Part shown: in pieces, positions 15,534 through 24,352 of the stretch
Layout: the number at the start of each line of letters is the position of its first letter
Position numbering within the stretch: the stretch's first letter is position 1
Origin: CAG-390 sp045636385
GTDB lineage: Bacteria; Bacillota; Clostridia; Oscillospirales; CAG-272
Length of the DNA: 50,393 nt
Assembly (NCBI GenBank): GCA_045636385.1
Contig: JAZTXK010000007.1
Span: 1 to 50,393 of the forward strand
Direction: 5' to 3'
Translations under genes and position numbers: made by a program
Notes under the pieces: generated by a model
What the model was told of the DNA's origin: nothing
What the model saw: only the letters and a program-made list of their open reading frames with translations
The model's database searches: none

Positions 15534-17771
15534 TCAGACGTCGATCGTGAGCTGCATCTTGGTGATGTCCTTTTCCACGAGCAGCACGGGCGTTGCGGGT
15601 ATCTTTGTCTTCTTATATCCCTTGGTTGATTCGAATTTATCGGTGAAGTCACGCAGTACGAGCGAGACTTTGGCATCCTTCTTCAAAAGAAGGAGCTGTG
15701 AGCCCGCTGCGGTACGTGTCGTCTTGAGCGGAATGAGATTTGTCGAGAGAACGATTGCGCGGTCCGCGCTCGTTACTATGAGAAGCTCGAAGGGATCCTT
15801 GTATTCCTCGAAGATGCCGACGATGGGAGAGCCCGCGAAATACGCGCCCGTCATCTTGCGGCGTGTGCCCTTGACGGCGTAAGCCGAGAGGGGAACCTTG
15901 ACGCCCTTGCCGTTTTCAAAGACGAAGACCATATTACGCTTATCGTCCCAATCCTTATCGAGACGGATGTAAAGCGGCTTTTCGCCGTCGTCGAATTTCA
16001 GCTTCGCGGGGAGGAATTCGCCCATTTCGCTCGCCTTGCAGGGAGCGATGTCGGAAGCCTTGAAGCGGTAGAGCTGTGCCTTGTCCGTGAAGATGGCAAG
16101 CTCGGTGATATTCTCGCCGTCGAATTCGGCGATAAGTCGGTCGCCTTCCTTGAATCGCTGTTCATCATTGCCGCGCAAGGACTTTTCGGTGATCTTCTTG
16201 AAGTAGCCGTCGGCGGTCAGGAAGAAGTGGGCGGGGTAGTTTTCCACGTGCTCCTCGGGACGGTATATCTCGATGCTTTCCGCACTTGTGATGGTGGAAC
16301 GGCGGGGCTGGGCGTATTTTTTCTTGACCTCGCCAAGCTGCTTTGCGATAAGACGCTTGAGCTTGATCTCGTCCGCAAGAGTTGCCTCCAACTCCTCGAT
16401 CTCCTTGCGGAGGGAGTCGATCTCGTTTATGCGGTTAATGAGATATTCGCGGTTGAGATAACGGAGCTTGATCTCGGCGATATATTCTGCCTGACGCTCG
16501 TCGATCGAGAAGCCCGCGCAGAGATTCTTGATGACCTCGGATTCCTTTTGCGTGTTGCGGATGATCTTGATCGCCTTGTCGATATCGAGAAGGATCTTTC
16601 CGAGACCGAGAAGGAGATGGAGCTTATCCTTTTTCTTTTCAAGCTCAAAGGTCAGCTCGCGGGAAAGGCAAGCCTTACGGAAGGTGATCCACTCGCGGAG
16701 AAGGGGGAGCACGCCGAGGGTCATCGGGGTCGAGTTGATAATTACGTTGAAGTTACAGGAAAAATTGTCCTCAAGCGCGGTGGTCTTGAAGAGCTTGAGC
16801 ATGATCGCGTCGGGATCCGCGCCCTTGCGGAGATCGAGCGTGAGCTTGAAGCCCGAGATGTCGATCTCGTCGCGGAAGTCGACAACGTCGCGGAGCTGAT
16901 TGTTTTTCATCATTTCCGCGATCTTCTTCATAATGATCTCGATCGAGGTGGAATAGGGGATCTCGAGGATGTCGATGCAGTTTGCATCCTTGTCGAAGCG
17001 GTATTTCGCACGGATCTTGACGGGGCCTTCTCCGGTCTCGTATACCTTCTTCATCGTTTCGCGGTCGTAGATGATCTCGCCGCCTCCGGGGAAGTCGGGC
17101 GCGGGCATGATCTCGAGAAGCTCGTCAACCGTCAGCTTGGGCGAGCGGAGAAGTGCGATGGTTGCGTCACAGACCTCTTCAAGGTTGAAGGAACAGATTC
17201 TCGACGCCATACCTACCGCGATACCCATATTGGGCGTTACGAGGATGTTCGGGAAGGTCGTGGGAAGGAGAGAGGGCTCTTTGGTCGTGTTATCGTAGTT
17301 ATCGACCATATCGACGGCGTTCTTGTCGATGCCGACGAAGAGCTCGGTTGCGAATTTTTCAAGACGGACCTCGGTATAACGCGATGCCGAGGGAGCCATA
17401 TTTGAGCTGTACTGCTTACCGAACGCACCCTTTGAGTCGATGAAGGGGTGGAGGAGCGCGGCGTTGCCACGGGTCAGACGGACGAGAGTGTCGTAGATCG
17501 CGGCGTCGCCGTGGGGGTTGAGGCGCATCGTCTGACCGACGACGTTTGCACTCTTGATTCTGCCGCCCGAGAGCAGACCCATTTTATACATCGTGTAGAG
17601 CAGCTTTCTGTGCGAGGGCTTGAAGCCGTCGATCTCGGGGATCGCACGCGACACGATAACGCTCATAACGTAGGGCATATAGTTTTTTTCTATTGTTTCT
17701 GTTATAGGCTGGTCCGTGGCGGGGGCGGGTGGAAGAACCTCAACGACCTCCGCTTTTTTCTTTCTTGCCAT
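15534..17771 (-). CDS. parC: DNA topoisomerase IV subunit A (type IIA, GyrA/ParC family)
   Basis: A 745-residue DNA-cleaving subunit of a type IIA topoisomerase. The breakage-reunion domain has the catalytic tyrosine at Tyr132 (ASRYTEVRL) and the IPEIDGFKPSHRKLLYTM segment; a C-terminal DNA-wrapping domain follows from about residue 490. I see no GyrA box (QRRGGKG-like), which favours topoisomerase IV over gyrase; it is also shorter than typical GyrA. At the quinolone-contact position the sequence is NPHGDAAIYD, so Ala90 replaces the usual Ser. The partner ATPase subunit (parE) is not adjacent, which is unusual for parE-parC pairs. It lies 34 bases after tsaC and is part of the long coaE operon. 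Confidence 0.88.
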   Translation of the reverse strand: MARKKKAEVVEVLPPAPATDQPITETIEKNYMPYVMSVIVSRAIPEIDGFKPSHRKLLYTMYKMGLLSGGRIKSANVVGQTMRLNPHGDAAIYDTLVRLTRGNAALLHPFIDSKGAFGKQYSSNMAPSASRYTEVRLEKFATELFVGIDKNAVDMVDNYDNTTKEPSLLPTTFPNILVTPNMGIAVGMASRICSFNLEEVCDATIALLRSPKLTVDELLEIMPAPDFPGGGEIIYDRETMKKVYETGEGPVKIRAKYRFDKDANCIDILEIPYSTSIEIIMKKIAEMMKNNQLRDVVDFRDEIDISGFKLTLDLRKGADPDAIMLKLFKTTALEDNFSCNFNVIINSTPMTLGVLPLLREWITFRKACLSRELTFELEKKKDKLHLLLGLGKILLDIDKAIKIIRNTQKESEVIKNLCAGFSIDERQAEYIAEIKLRYLNREYLINRINEIDSLRKEIEELEATLADEIKLKRLIAKQLGEVKKKYAQPRRSTITSAESIEIYRPEEHVENYPAHFFLTADGYFKKITEKSLRGNDEQRFKEGDRLIAEFDGENITELAIFTDKAQLYRFKASDIAPCKASEMGEFLPAKLKFDDGEKPLYIRLDKDWDDKRNMVFVFENGKGVKVPLSAYAVKGTRRKMTGAYFAGSPIVGIFEEYKDPFELLIVTSADRAIVLSTNLIPLKTTRTAAGSQLLLLKKDAKVSLVLRDFTDKFESTKGYKKTKIPATPVLLVEKDITKMQLTIDV

Positions 17772-17805
17772 GTGTTACCTCAAATTTATGTTAATGGATT
17801 TATAT

Positions 17806-18849
17806 TCAAAGTTCATCGGGATAAACGACGGTGTGCGCCGCCGCGCGGATAAGGCGGTTGTAGAGCGCAAGACCGAAGCCGTCGGTGGAGGGAAGATTTG
17901 CGAAAACGCATTTACCCTCGAGAGAATTGCATTCGCGGAGCGCCGCGAAGAGGCGGTGTCCCTGCGCTTCAAGGTCATCCTTTTTGCCTATCGTGATGAC
18001 CTGCTCCGCGCCGAGATGCTCTGCCTGCTCGTCGTAGCAAATGATTACCGCGCCTTCCTTTTGTCTTTCGGCGAAGAAGGAGAGGCGTGCCTCGTCCGAG
18101 CCGCCGACGAGAGTCAAGGGCTTATCGGGGGCGTAGTGGCGGTATTTTGAGCCGGGGCAGAGAGGGCGTTCGTTTTCCTTTAGTTTGTTCATTACCGTAT
18201 CCGAAACGGTAACGTCGGAGCAAACGCAGCAAAGGGCGTCGTATGTGACCGCACCGGGGCGGAGAAGAACGAGCGAATCGTCGCCCGTGATCTTGACGAT
18301 GGTGGACTCAACGCCGAAGGTGCATTCGCCGCCGTCGATGATGCAGTCAACTCGTCCGTCAAGGTCTTCGATAACGTGCTCCGCGCAGGTGGGGGAGGGC
18401 TTGCCCGAAATATTTGCCGAGGGGGCGGCAACGGGAAGTCCCGTCAGCTTCAAAAGCTCGAGTGCCACGGGATGGGCGGGACAGCGCACAGCAACGCTGT
18501 CAAGTCCGCCCGTGACCGTAGAGGGAATGGTGTCCTTTTTCGGAAGGATAACTGTCAGGGGCCCCGGCATAAAATGACGCGCCAGACGGTACCAGAGCTT
18601 GCTCGTTACCGCGTAAGGCTCGACCTCATCGGGATTTGAAATATGAATGATGAGAGGGTTATCCGAGGGACGCCCTTTTGCGGCGTATATCTTTTCCGCG
18701 CTTTCGCTGTGTGTCGCGTCGCCGCCGAGACCGTAGACGGTTTCGGTAGGGAATACGACGGTGCCGCCGTTTTTAAGTATTTCCGCGGCGGGTGCGAGAG
18801 CTTCTGCGCTCGGATTTTCGGGGTCTACCTTGATCAGTATCGTTTTCAT
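17806..18849 (-). CDS. tsaC: threonylcarbamoyl-AMP synthase (Sua5 type)
   Basis: A 347-residue enzyme making threonylcarbamoyl-AMP from threonine, bicarbonate and ATP, the first step of the t6A37 modification of ANN-decoding tRNAs. The YrdC-like domain (about residues 15-205) has PTETVYGLGGDA and the KGRPSDNPL motif carrying the Lys/Arg and Ser/Asn pocket residues, with SANISGKPSPT further on. The C-terminal extension (about 230-347; KYRHYAPDKP linker) is the Sua5 domain, so this is the long YwlC/Sua5 form rather than short TsaC. It lies 19 bases after prfA, a common pairing in Firmicutes where prfA, (prmC) and ywlC are neighbours; prmC is missing here. Confidence 0.93.
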   Translation of the reverse strand: MKTILIKVDPENPSAEALAPAAEILKNGGTVVFPTETVYGLGGDATHSESAEKIYAAKGRPSDNPLIIHISNPDEVEPYAVTSKLWYRLARHFMPGPLTVILPKKDTIPSTVTGGLDSVAVRCPAHPVALELLKLTGLPVAAPSANISGKPSPTCAEHVIEDLDGRVDCIIDGGECTFGVESTIVKITGDDSLVLLRPGAVTYDALCCVCSDVTVSDTVMNKLKENERPLCPGSKYRHYAPDKPLTLVGGSDEARLSFFAERQKEGAVIICYDEQAEHLGAEQVITIGKKDDLEAQGHRLFAALRECNSLEGKCVFANLPSTDGFGLALYNRLIRAAAHTVVYPDEL

Positions 18850-18868
18850 AAAGAACTTCCTAAATTGT

Positions 18869-19939
18869 TTATTGATTCTCTCCGCGGAGTCTTTCCGCGG
18901 TGTCGGCGGCGATCAGAGCGTCGATCATATCGCCGATATTGCCGTTGACGTAGGTGTCAAGGCTGTGGAGCGTCAGACCGATTCTGTGATCGGTCACGCG
19001 GTTCTGGGGGTAGTTGTAGGTTCGTATTTTTTCGCTTCGGTCGCCGCTTCCGACCATCGAACGGCGCGCGCCGGCAATGGCATTTTCCTGCTCGGTGCGC
19101 TTGATGTCGTAAAGCTTGGCGCGGAGCATCGCAAGAGCCTTGTCCTTGTTCTGGAACTGCGAGCGCTCCTGCTGGCATTCGATAACGATGCCCGTGGGCT
19201 TGTGCGTCAGACGGACGGCGGACTCGGTCTTGTTGATATGCTGACCGCCCGCGCCGCTTGATTTGCAGGATTCGAAAATAAGGTCTGCGGGGAGAATTTC
19301 AATTTCTACCGCATCTGCCTCGGGAAGAACGGCAACGGTTGCCGCAGAGGTGTGGATTCGTCCCTGAGATTCGGTTTCGGGAACGCGCTGAACGCGGTGA
19401 ACTCCCGATTCGAATTTGAAGCGCGAATATGCGCCGTCGCCCTCGATCGAGAAGGTGATCTCCTTAAAGCCGCCACGGTCGGTCTCGTTTGCGTTTGCAA
19501 CCGAGATCTTGAAGCCGCAGTTGTCGCAGTACATCGAATACATTCTGAAAAGCACCGCGGCAAAGAGAGCCGCCTCGTCGCCGCCCGTGCCCGCGCGGAT
19601 CTCGACGATGACGTTCTTGTCGTCGTTGGGGTCGCGGGGGAGAAGAAGGACTTTAAGCTTGGCGACAGAGTCCTCAATGGTCGCCTTTGCTTCTGTAAAC
19701 TCCTCTTGCGCAAGCTCGTGAAGCTCGGAAGCGGAGCTGTCGTCGAGGATCATTCTTGCCTCGCTCTCGGAGTCTACCGCCGCAAGATAGCGGCGGTATT
19801 CCTCGATTATGGGGGTGAGATTTTTATATTCTTTGAGTATTTTCGTGTAGGTTTCAATATCCGAGATAATTGCGGGATCCTCGAGGGATGACGAGATCTC
19901 GGAATATTTTTCGTTCAGTTTTGCGAGTCGCTCGAGCAT
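18869..19939 (-). CDS. prfA: peptide chain release factor 1
   Basis: A 356-residue class I release factor reading UAA and UAG. The catalytic GGQ loop that enters the peptidyl-transferase centre is at residues 231-233 (SGAGGQHINKTES), and the stop-codon reading tripeptide PET is at 187-189 within RVPETESQGRIHTS, a variant of PxT. Length is normal for RF1. The start codon is only three bases after the stop codon of the M18 aminopeptidase gene and has no strong ribosome site, so translation is probably coupled. The Q-methylating enzyme PrmC that normally modifies the GGQ glutamine is not beside it. Confidence 0.96.
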   Translation of the reverse strand: MLERLAKLNEKYSEISSSLEDPAIISDIETYTKILKEYKNLTPIIEEYRRYLAAVDSESEARMILDDSSASELHELAQEEFTEAKATIEDSVAKLKVLLLPRDPNDDKNVIVEIRAGTGGDEAALFAAVLFRMYSMYCDNCGFKISVANANETDRGGFKEITFSIEGDGAYSRFKFESGVHRVQRVPETESQGRIHTSAATVAVLPEADAVEIEILPADLIFESCKSSGAGGQHINKTESAVRLTHKPTGIVIECQQERSQFQNKDKALAMLRAKLYDIKRTEQENAIAGARRSMVGSGDRSEKIRTYNYPQNRVTDHRIGLTLHSLDTYVNGNIGDMIDALIAADTAERLRGENQ

Positions 19940-19942
19940 ATC

Positions 19943-21343
19943 TTAATAGCGGTTGAATGCCGAGAAGCCGCGGTGTGCCTCGTAAAGGTCGACCTTCGAG
20001 ATGACCTCGTAGGGTGCGTGCATAGCGATTACGGGAACGCCGAGGTCAACGACCTCGATATTGTGCTTGGAGATGAACTTTGCAACGGTTCCGCCGCCGC
20101 CGAAGTCAACCTTACCGAGCTCGCCTGCCTGCCATACAACGTCGTCCTTTGCCATCATAGCGCGGAGACGTCCGATGAACTCTGCGGACGCGTCGTTTGT
20201 TCCGCCCTTACCGCGGGAGCCGGTGTACTTGGTGAGTACTACGCCGCAGGAGAGGAGGGAGGAGTTGCGCTTCTCGAATGCCTCGCCGAAGTTGGGGTCG
20301 AATGCAGCGGAAACGTCAGCCGAGAGGCAGATGGAAGCCGCGCGTACTGCTGCGGGAGATGCGTTCTGAGATGCTGCGATAGCGTCGATGAGGTCGAGGA
20401 TGAGATCGCACTGCATACCGGAGTTACCGTCGCTGCCGGTCTCTTCCTTGTCGGCAAGAATGCACATCATGGTGTGGGGAGTGCCCATCTTGAGTGCCTC
20501 GAACATAGCGGTCATTGCGGGGTAAGCGCAAACGCGGTCATCGTGGCCGTAAGCGCAGATCATAGAGCGGTCAAGTCCGACGTCGCGAGCGTTGCCTACG
20601 GGAACTGCGGATAGCTCTGCCGAGAGGAAGTCTCCCTCGCAGATGCCGTACTTCTCGTTGAGGATGCGGAGAACGTTGAGCTTGATACCGTCAGCCTCGT
20701 TTACGAGAGGACGGCTGCCGACGAGAAGATTGAGCTTTTCGCCGGGAATCGCCTCGCCGAGGGGCTTGCGGTCGTCGTTGTGTCCGAGGTGGGGGAGAAG
20801 ATCGTTGATATAGAGAACGGGATCGGTGGGATCTTCGCCGATGGATACCCAAACGCTCTCGCCGTCAGCCTTGATGACTACGCCGTGAAGCGCGAGGGGA
20901 GTGGCAACCCACTGGTACTTTCTGATACCGCCGTAGTAGTGAGTCTTGAGAAATGCCATTCCGCTGTCCTCGTAGAGGGGAACCTGCTTGAGGTCGATGC
21001 GGGGGGAGTCGATGTGAGCCGCAGAGATGCGGATACCCTCGGTGAGAGCTTCCTCGCCGACGGAGAAGAGGAAGAGGTTCTTGCCTCTGTTGTTGTAATA
21101 GTATTTGCCGCCAACTGCGATCTCGTCGCCGAATGCGTAGGGAACGAAGCCCTCTGCCTCTGCGAGCTTGATGGATGCCCATACAGCCTCGCGCTCGGTC
21201 TTTGCATCGTCAAGGTACTTTGCGTAGCCCTTGGCATATTCGTAAGCCGCCTCGATGGCAGCCTCGTCGCGGCGCTCGTAAACGCTCTTTTTCTTGTAAA
21301 GAAGCTCGCGTGCGGCTTCCCCTGGAGTTTTGATTTCGCTCAT
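19943..21343 (-). CDS. M18 family aminopeptidase
   Basis: A 466-residue dinuclear-zinc aminopeptidase of family M18, which removes N-terminal, often acidic, residues from peptides in the cytoplasm. Metal-site segments are AAHIDSPR (about residue 93), DDRVCAYPAMTAM, ADKEETGSDGNSGM and a late IAMHAPYEV. Length fits bacterial M18 enzymes (430-480). An AAAGGAAAA stretch serves as ribosome site. It lies between the lytic transglycosylase and prfA genes in the long minus-strand operon; the association looks like operon convenience rather than a shared pathway. Substrate preference cannot be deduced. Confidence 0.93.
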   Translation of the reverse strand: MSEIKTPGEAARELLYKKKSVYERRDEAAIEAAYEYAKGYAKYLDDAKTEREAVWASIKLAEAEGFVPYAFGDEIAVGGKYYYNNRGKNLFLFSVGEEALTEGIRISAAHIDSPRIDLKQVPLYEDSGMAFLKTHYYGGIRKYQWVATPLALHGVVIKADGESVWVSIGEDPTDPVLYINDLLPHLGHNDDRKPLGEAIPGEKLNLLVGSRPLVNEADGIKLNVLRILNEKYGICEGDFLSAELSAVPVGNARDVGLDRSMICAYGHDDRVCAYPAMTAMFEALKMGTPHTMMCILADKEETGSDGNSGMQCDLILDLIDAIAASQNASPAAVRAASICLSADVSAAFDPNFGEAFEKRNSSLLSCGVVLTKYTGSRGKGGTNDASAEFIGRLRAMMAKDDVVWQAGELGKVDFGGGGTVAKFISKHNIEVVDLGVPVIAMHAPYEVISKVDLYEAHRGFSAFNRY

Positions 21344-21374
21344 TGTTTTATTTTCCTTTCAAATGATTCAAAAT

Positions 21375-21947
21375 TTAGTTTGCGGATTCATATAAATTGC
21401 GGTATATTTCAACCGTTTTTTCAAATTTTTCAACGTATTTTTCGGTGTCGCGGTCGGGAATTATCAGAAGATTTCCTTCTTCATCGAGATTTTCCTCGTT
21501 CGCAAGCCAACCGTCAACCGTCCGCTCGCCCGCGTAAAGCGCGGCGTAAACGGCACGCCAATGCTGGTATTTTTCAAAAAGCTTGGAGATTTTATAGGAG
21601 CCGATCTCTATGTTCGTCTGCGGCTCAAAGAGTAATCCCGAGTCCTTTTTATTGCCTATCTCGGCGGAAAGGATATCGTATTCCGCGCGGGTGAGCTGCA
21701 TAAGGCCGATCTCGCCCTCGTCGGACATAAGCGCGGAATCGTAGTCGCTTTCGATCTTTATCGCGCCGTAAACTACCGAAACGGGAACTGCGTATTCGTA
21801 GTAGCAGGCAACGACGGTGTCGTTATACTGCCTCGGGTATTCGTGCATCTGATATTTCGTGTATAGGTGGTCATAGGCAAATCCGCACAGGACCGAGAAG
21901 GCAAGTATCAGGATTATAATGACCGAATTTAAGAATTTATTTCTCAT
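21375..21947 (-). CDS. SLT-type lytic transglycosylase
   Basis: A 190-residue membrane-anchored protein with one N-terminal helix (about residues 8-25) and a soluble-lytic-transglycosylase domain (about 45-175). The catalytic glutamate is Glu66 in GAIKIESDYD, followed by GEIGLMQLT, the usual E-S-(n)-G-L-M-Q pattern, and an AALYAGE segment near 155. It cleaves peptidoglycan between MurNAc and GlcNAc outside the membrane. Its start overlaps the coaE stop by four bases. Together with the SpoIID-domain and coiled-coil proteins it makes three wall-facing products from one operon. Confidence 0.9.
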   Translation of the reverse strand: MRNKFLNSVIIILILAFSVLCGFAYDHLYTKYQMHEYPRQYNDTVVACYYEYAVPVSVVYGAIKIESDYDSALMSDEGEIGLMQLTRAEYDILSAEIGNKKDSGLLFEPQTNIEIGSYKISKLFEKYQHWRAVYAALYAGERTVDGWLANEENLDEEGNLLIIPDRDTEKYVEKFEKTVEIYRNLYESAN

Positions 21948-22534
21948 TTGCTTGTCTCTCGGAGGATTTTTTCGGCTTCGGCGCGGAGCTTTTCCGCGTC
22001 GCCGTCGTTGATTACGGTGTAGGTCGCGCGCGAGGAATAAAACTCATCCTGCGGCGCGGCGTTCATTCTTGCGCGGAGAGCCTCGGCGGTGCGATTGTCG
22101 CGCTGTGTGAGCCTTGAAAGACGGAGCTCGGGGGAGGCAAGGAGAGCGACGGTGAGGTCGCATTCCTTCTCGAATCCCGCCTCGAAGAGAAGCGGAGCAT
22201 CGATGACGGCGCAGTTGAGGTCGGAGTTTTTTATCGCCTTTCGTACTTCGGCAAGCACGAAGGCGTGGGTGATTTCATTGAGCCTTGCGCGGAGACGGTC
22301 GGCACCGGGAGCAAAAACTATCGCACCGAGCGCGATGCGGTCAAGGCTTCCGTCGGGCTTGATTACCGATGCGCCGAATTCGGCTTCAAGCGCACGTGTG
22401 CATTCGGAGGGAGAGTCAACGAGTGTGTGGTAAATTTTGTCGCAGTCAAGATGCAGACATCCGAGCTCTTCAAGATACGAACAGAAATGCGATTTGCCCG
22501 CCCCGCTGGGACCCGTTACGCCGATTACAGTCAT
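21944..22534 (-). CDS. coaE: dephospho-CoA kinase
   Basis: A 196-residue kinase that phosphorylates dephospho-CoA at the 3-prime ribose hydroxyl, the last step of coenzyme A synthesis. The P-loop GPSGAGKS covers residues 8-15 and the family segments LDCDKIYH, IDAPLLFEAG and RDNRTAEALRARM are present. It is the first gene of the long minus-strand operon, with a clear promoter 60 bases upstream and a GGAGAGG ribosome site. Length is typical. Confidence 0.95.
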   Translation of the reverse strand: MTVIGVTGPSGAGKSHFCSYLEELGCLHLDCDKIYHTLVDSPSECTRALEAEFGASVIKPDGSLDRIALGAIVFAPGADRLRARLNEITHAFVLAEVRKAIKNSDLNCAVIDAPLLFEAGFEKECDLTVALLASPELRLSRLTQRDNRTAEALRARMNAAPQDEFYSSRATYTVINDGDAEKLRAEAEKILRETSK

Positions 22535-22594
22535 TATTTACCTCTCCTTCCTAAATTAAGCAATATTTTTACATTATATTAATATACATAGTAC

Positions 22595-22623
22595 ATTATA
22601 CCACATTTGAGATAAAAATGCAA
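22595..22623 (-). promoter_or_regulatory. promoter of the coaE-spoIID operon
   Basis: Minus-strand TTGCAT (22618-22623), 17-base spacer, TATAAT (22595-22600). Confidence 0.7.
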
Positions 22624-22671
22624 GCATTATTTTTATATAGATGTCAATACAGATATTTTTGCATTTTTCTG

Positions 22672-22700
22672 TTGCAAAATCCTTTTATTTGTTGTATAAT
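22672..22700 (+). promoter_or_regulatory. promoter of the HAD-murB-whiA operon
   Basis: TTGCAA (22672-22677), 17-base spacer, TATAAT (22695-22700), divergent from the coaE promoter. Confidence 0.7.
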
Positions 22701-22730
22701 ATATTTTGAGAAAGTATGGAGGTATGAAAA

Positions 22731-23420
22731 ATGCCCAAGAAATATGAATGGCTGCTTTTTGATGCAGACGATACTCTGCTTGATTTCAAGCTTGGTGAAA
22801 AGAGAGCGATCACAGCGACATTTGAAGCGGCGGGATTGCCGACCGACGACGAGGTTATCGAAACTTACAGCAAAATAAACGATAATCTATGGAAGATGCT
22901 TGAACGCGGAGAGGTGACGAAGGATCGCCTCAAGGTTCTGCGCTTCGAGCAATTCTGCGAGCATTACGGCTTTGATAATAACGGCGCGGCGCTTGCCGAC
23001 GCTTACGTTGAACATCTGAAAAAGCAGTCCGTGCTGCTTGACGGCGCGGAGGACGTTTGCCGTGCGCTTTACGGAAAATATAAAATGTATATCATCACCA
23101 ACGGCATCGAGGTGGTGCAGACCGCGCGATTCGGCGGCTGTGCGATCAAGGAATATTTTGAAAAATGCTACATTTCGGACGCCATCGGCGTTGCGAAGCC
23201 GAAGCGTGGATTCTTTGATGCCGTCGCGGCGGATATTCCCGATTTTGATAAGTCGCGCGCGCTTATAATCGGCGACTCGCTGACCTCGGATATCAAGGGC
23301 GGTGTTGAGTACGGGATCGATACCTGCTGGCTCAATCCCGCAGGCAAAGAGGTTCCCGAAGGAATGGGTATCACATACGTTATCGGTGATATCCGTGAAC
23401 TACTTGAGATTTTGGAGTAA
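22731..23420 (+). CDS. HAD-family hydrolase, YjjG-like nucleotidase
   Basis: A 229-residue haloacid-dehalogenase phosphatase. Motif I is DADDT with nucleophile Asp11 and acid Asp13; motif II is IITNGIE; motif III/IV is KPKRGFFDA followed by IIGDSLTSDIKGG. An alpha-helical cap at about 18-90 and the LLFDADDTLLDF start match the YjjG/YfnB group that dephosphorylates noncanonical pyrimidine nucleotides or small phosphates. It starts at an ATG 9 bases after GGAGG and ends two bases before murB, so it is the first gene of a murB-whiA operon. Confidence 0.88.
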   Translation: MPKKYEWLLFDADDTLLDFKLGEKRAITATFEAAGLPTDDEVIETYSKINDNLWKMLERGEVTKDRLKVLRFEQFCEHYGFDNNGAALADAYVEHLKKQSVLLDGAEDVCRALYGKYKMYIITNGIEVVQTARFGGCAIKEYFEKCYISDAIGVAKPKRGFFDAVAADIPDFDKSRALIIGDSLTSDIKGGVEYGIDTCWLNPAGKEVPEGMGITYVIGDIRELLEILE

Positions 23421-23422
23421 TT

Positions 23423-24352
23423 ATGGACAGAGATCTTATATTGCTGTCGCTTATGCGTAAATTTGAAAAAGAGGGGATAGAATGCGAGAACTCGCTCCTT
23501 CTTTCCTCGAAAACGAGCTTTAAGATAGGCGGAAAGGCAGACCTTGCCGTCTTCCCGAAGAACGCCTCGGAGCTTGAATATATTATGGCGTATCTTGGTG
23601 ACCGTGAGATGCCCTACATAGTGCTCGGCAACGGCTCGAATATTCTTTTCGACGATTGCGGATACCGCGGATGCGTTATCTTTACCGATCGGATGAATTC
23701 GGTTACGGTTGACGGAAACCGTATCACCGCGGGCGCGGGCGCGTCGTTTACGGCACTTGCGGTGACGGCGAAAAACGCGTCGTTGACGGGTCTTGAATTT
23801 GCTTACGGAATCCCCGGAAGCGTGGGCGGTGCTGTTGTTATGAACGCGGGCGCGTACGGTGGAGAAGTGGCTCAGGTGCTTGAATCATGCACTCTTTACG
23901 ATGCCGAAAAATGCGAAGTTCTGACTCTCAACAAGGACGAAATGGATCTTTCCTACCGACACAGCATTCTGTCGGAAAATAAAAAATACATCTGCATTTC
24001 CGCAACCTTTACCCTCAAAGAGGGTAAAAAGGACGAGATCGACGCCGTTATGCGCGATCTTATGCAGAGAAGAATATCAAAACAGCCACTTGAATATCCG
24101 AGCGCGGGAAGCGTTTTCAAGCGTCCCGCACCCGATCTTTTCGTCGGCAAGATGATCGAGGATTCGGGACTTAAAGGCTACACTATCGGCGGTGCGCAGG
24201 TTTCCGAAAAGCACGCGGGATTTATTATCAACGTCGGCGGTGCGACCGCTCGCGACGTTCTTGACCTCGTTGGGCATATTCAGAGCGTTATCCGCAAAAA
24301 CTACGGTGTGGAGCTTGAATGTGAGATCAGGAGAGCGGGTACGGGCGAATGA
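23423..24352 (+). CDS. murB: UDP-N-acetylenolpyruvoylglucosamine reductase
   Basis: A 309-residue flavoenzyme that reduces enolpyruvyl-UDP-GlcNAc to UDP-MurNAc with NADPH, the second committed step of peptidoglycan synthesis. FAD-binding segments are VLGNGSNIL (67-75) and the GIPGSVGGAVVMNAGAYGG stretch (129-147); the proton-donor serine is Ser230 in PSAGSVFKRP and a late glutamate lies in ELECEIRR. The short form without the YRHSI-region insertion marks it as type II MurB, usual for Firmicutes. Its stop overlaps the whiA start in ATGA. Confidence 0.96.
   Translation: MDRDLILLSLMRKFEKEGIECENSLLLSSKTSFKIGGKADLAVFPKNASELEYIMAYLGDREMPYIVLGNGSNILFDDCGYRGCVIFTDRMNSVTVDGNRITAGAGASFTALAVTAKNASLTGLEFAYGIPGSVGGAVVMNAGAYGGEVAQVLESCTLYDAEKCEVLTLNKDEMDLSYRHSILSENKKYICISATFTLKEGKKDEIDAVMRDLMQRRISKQPLEYPSAGSVFKRPAPDLFVGKMIEDSGLKGYTIGGAQVSEKHAGFIINVGGATARDVLDLVGHIQSVIRKNYGVELECEIRRAGTGE

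Noticed and set aside
16227..17405. 392-codon plus-strand open frame
   Set aside because: It is antisense to the topoisomerase IV gene, lacks a ribosome site, and arises from codon bias (few stops in the opposite frame).
19371..19379. Unusual PET tripeptide in release factor 1
   Set aside because: PxT is the family rule and Glu at the middle position is also found in other Firmicutes RF1 proteins, so this is not an anomaly.
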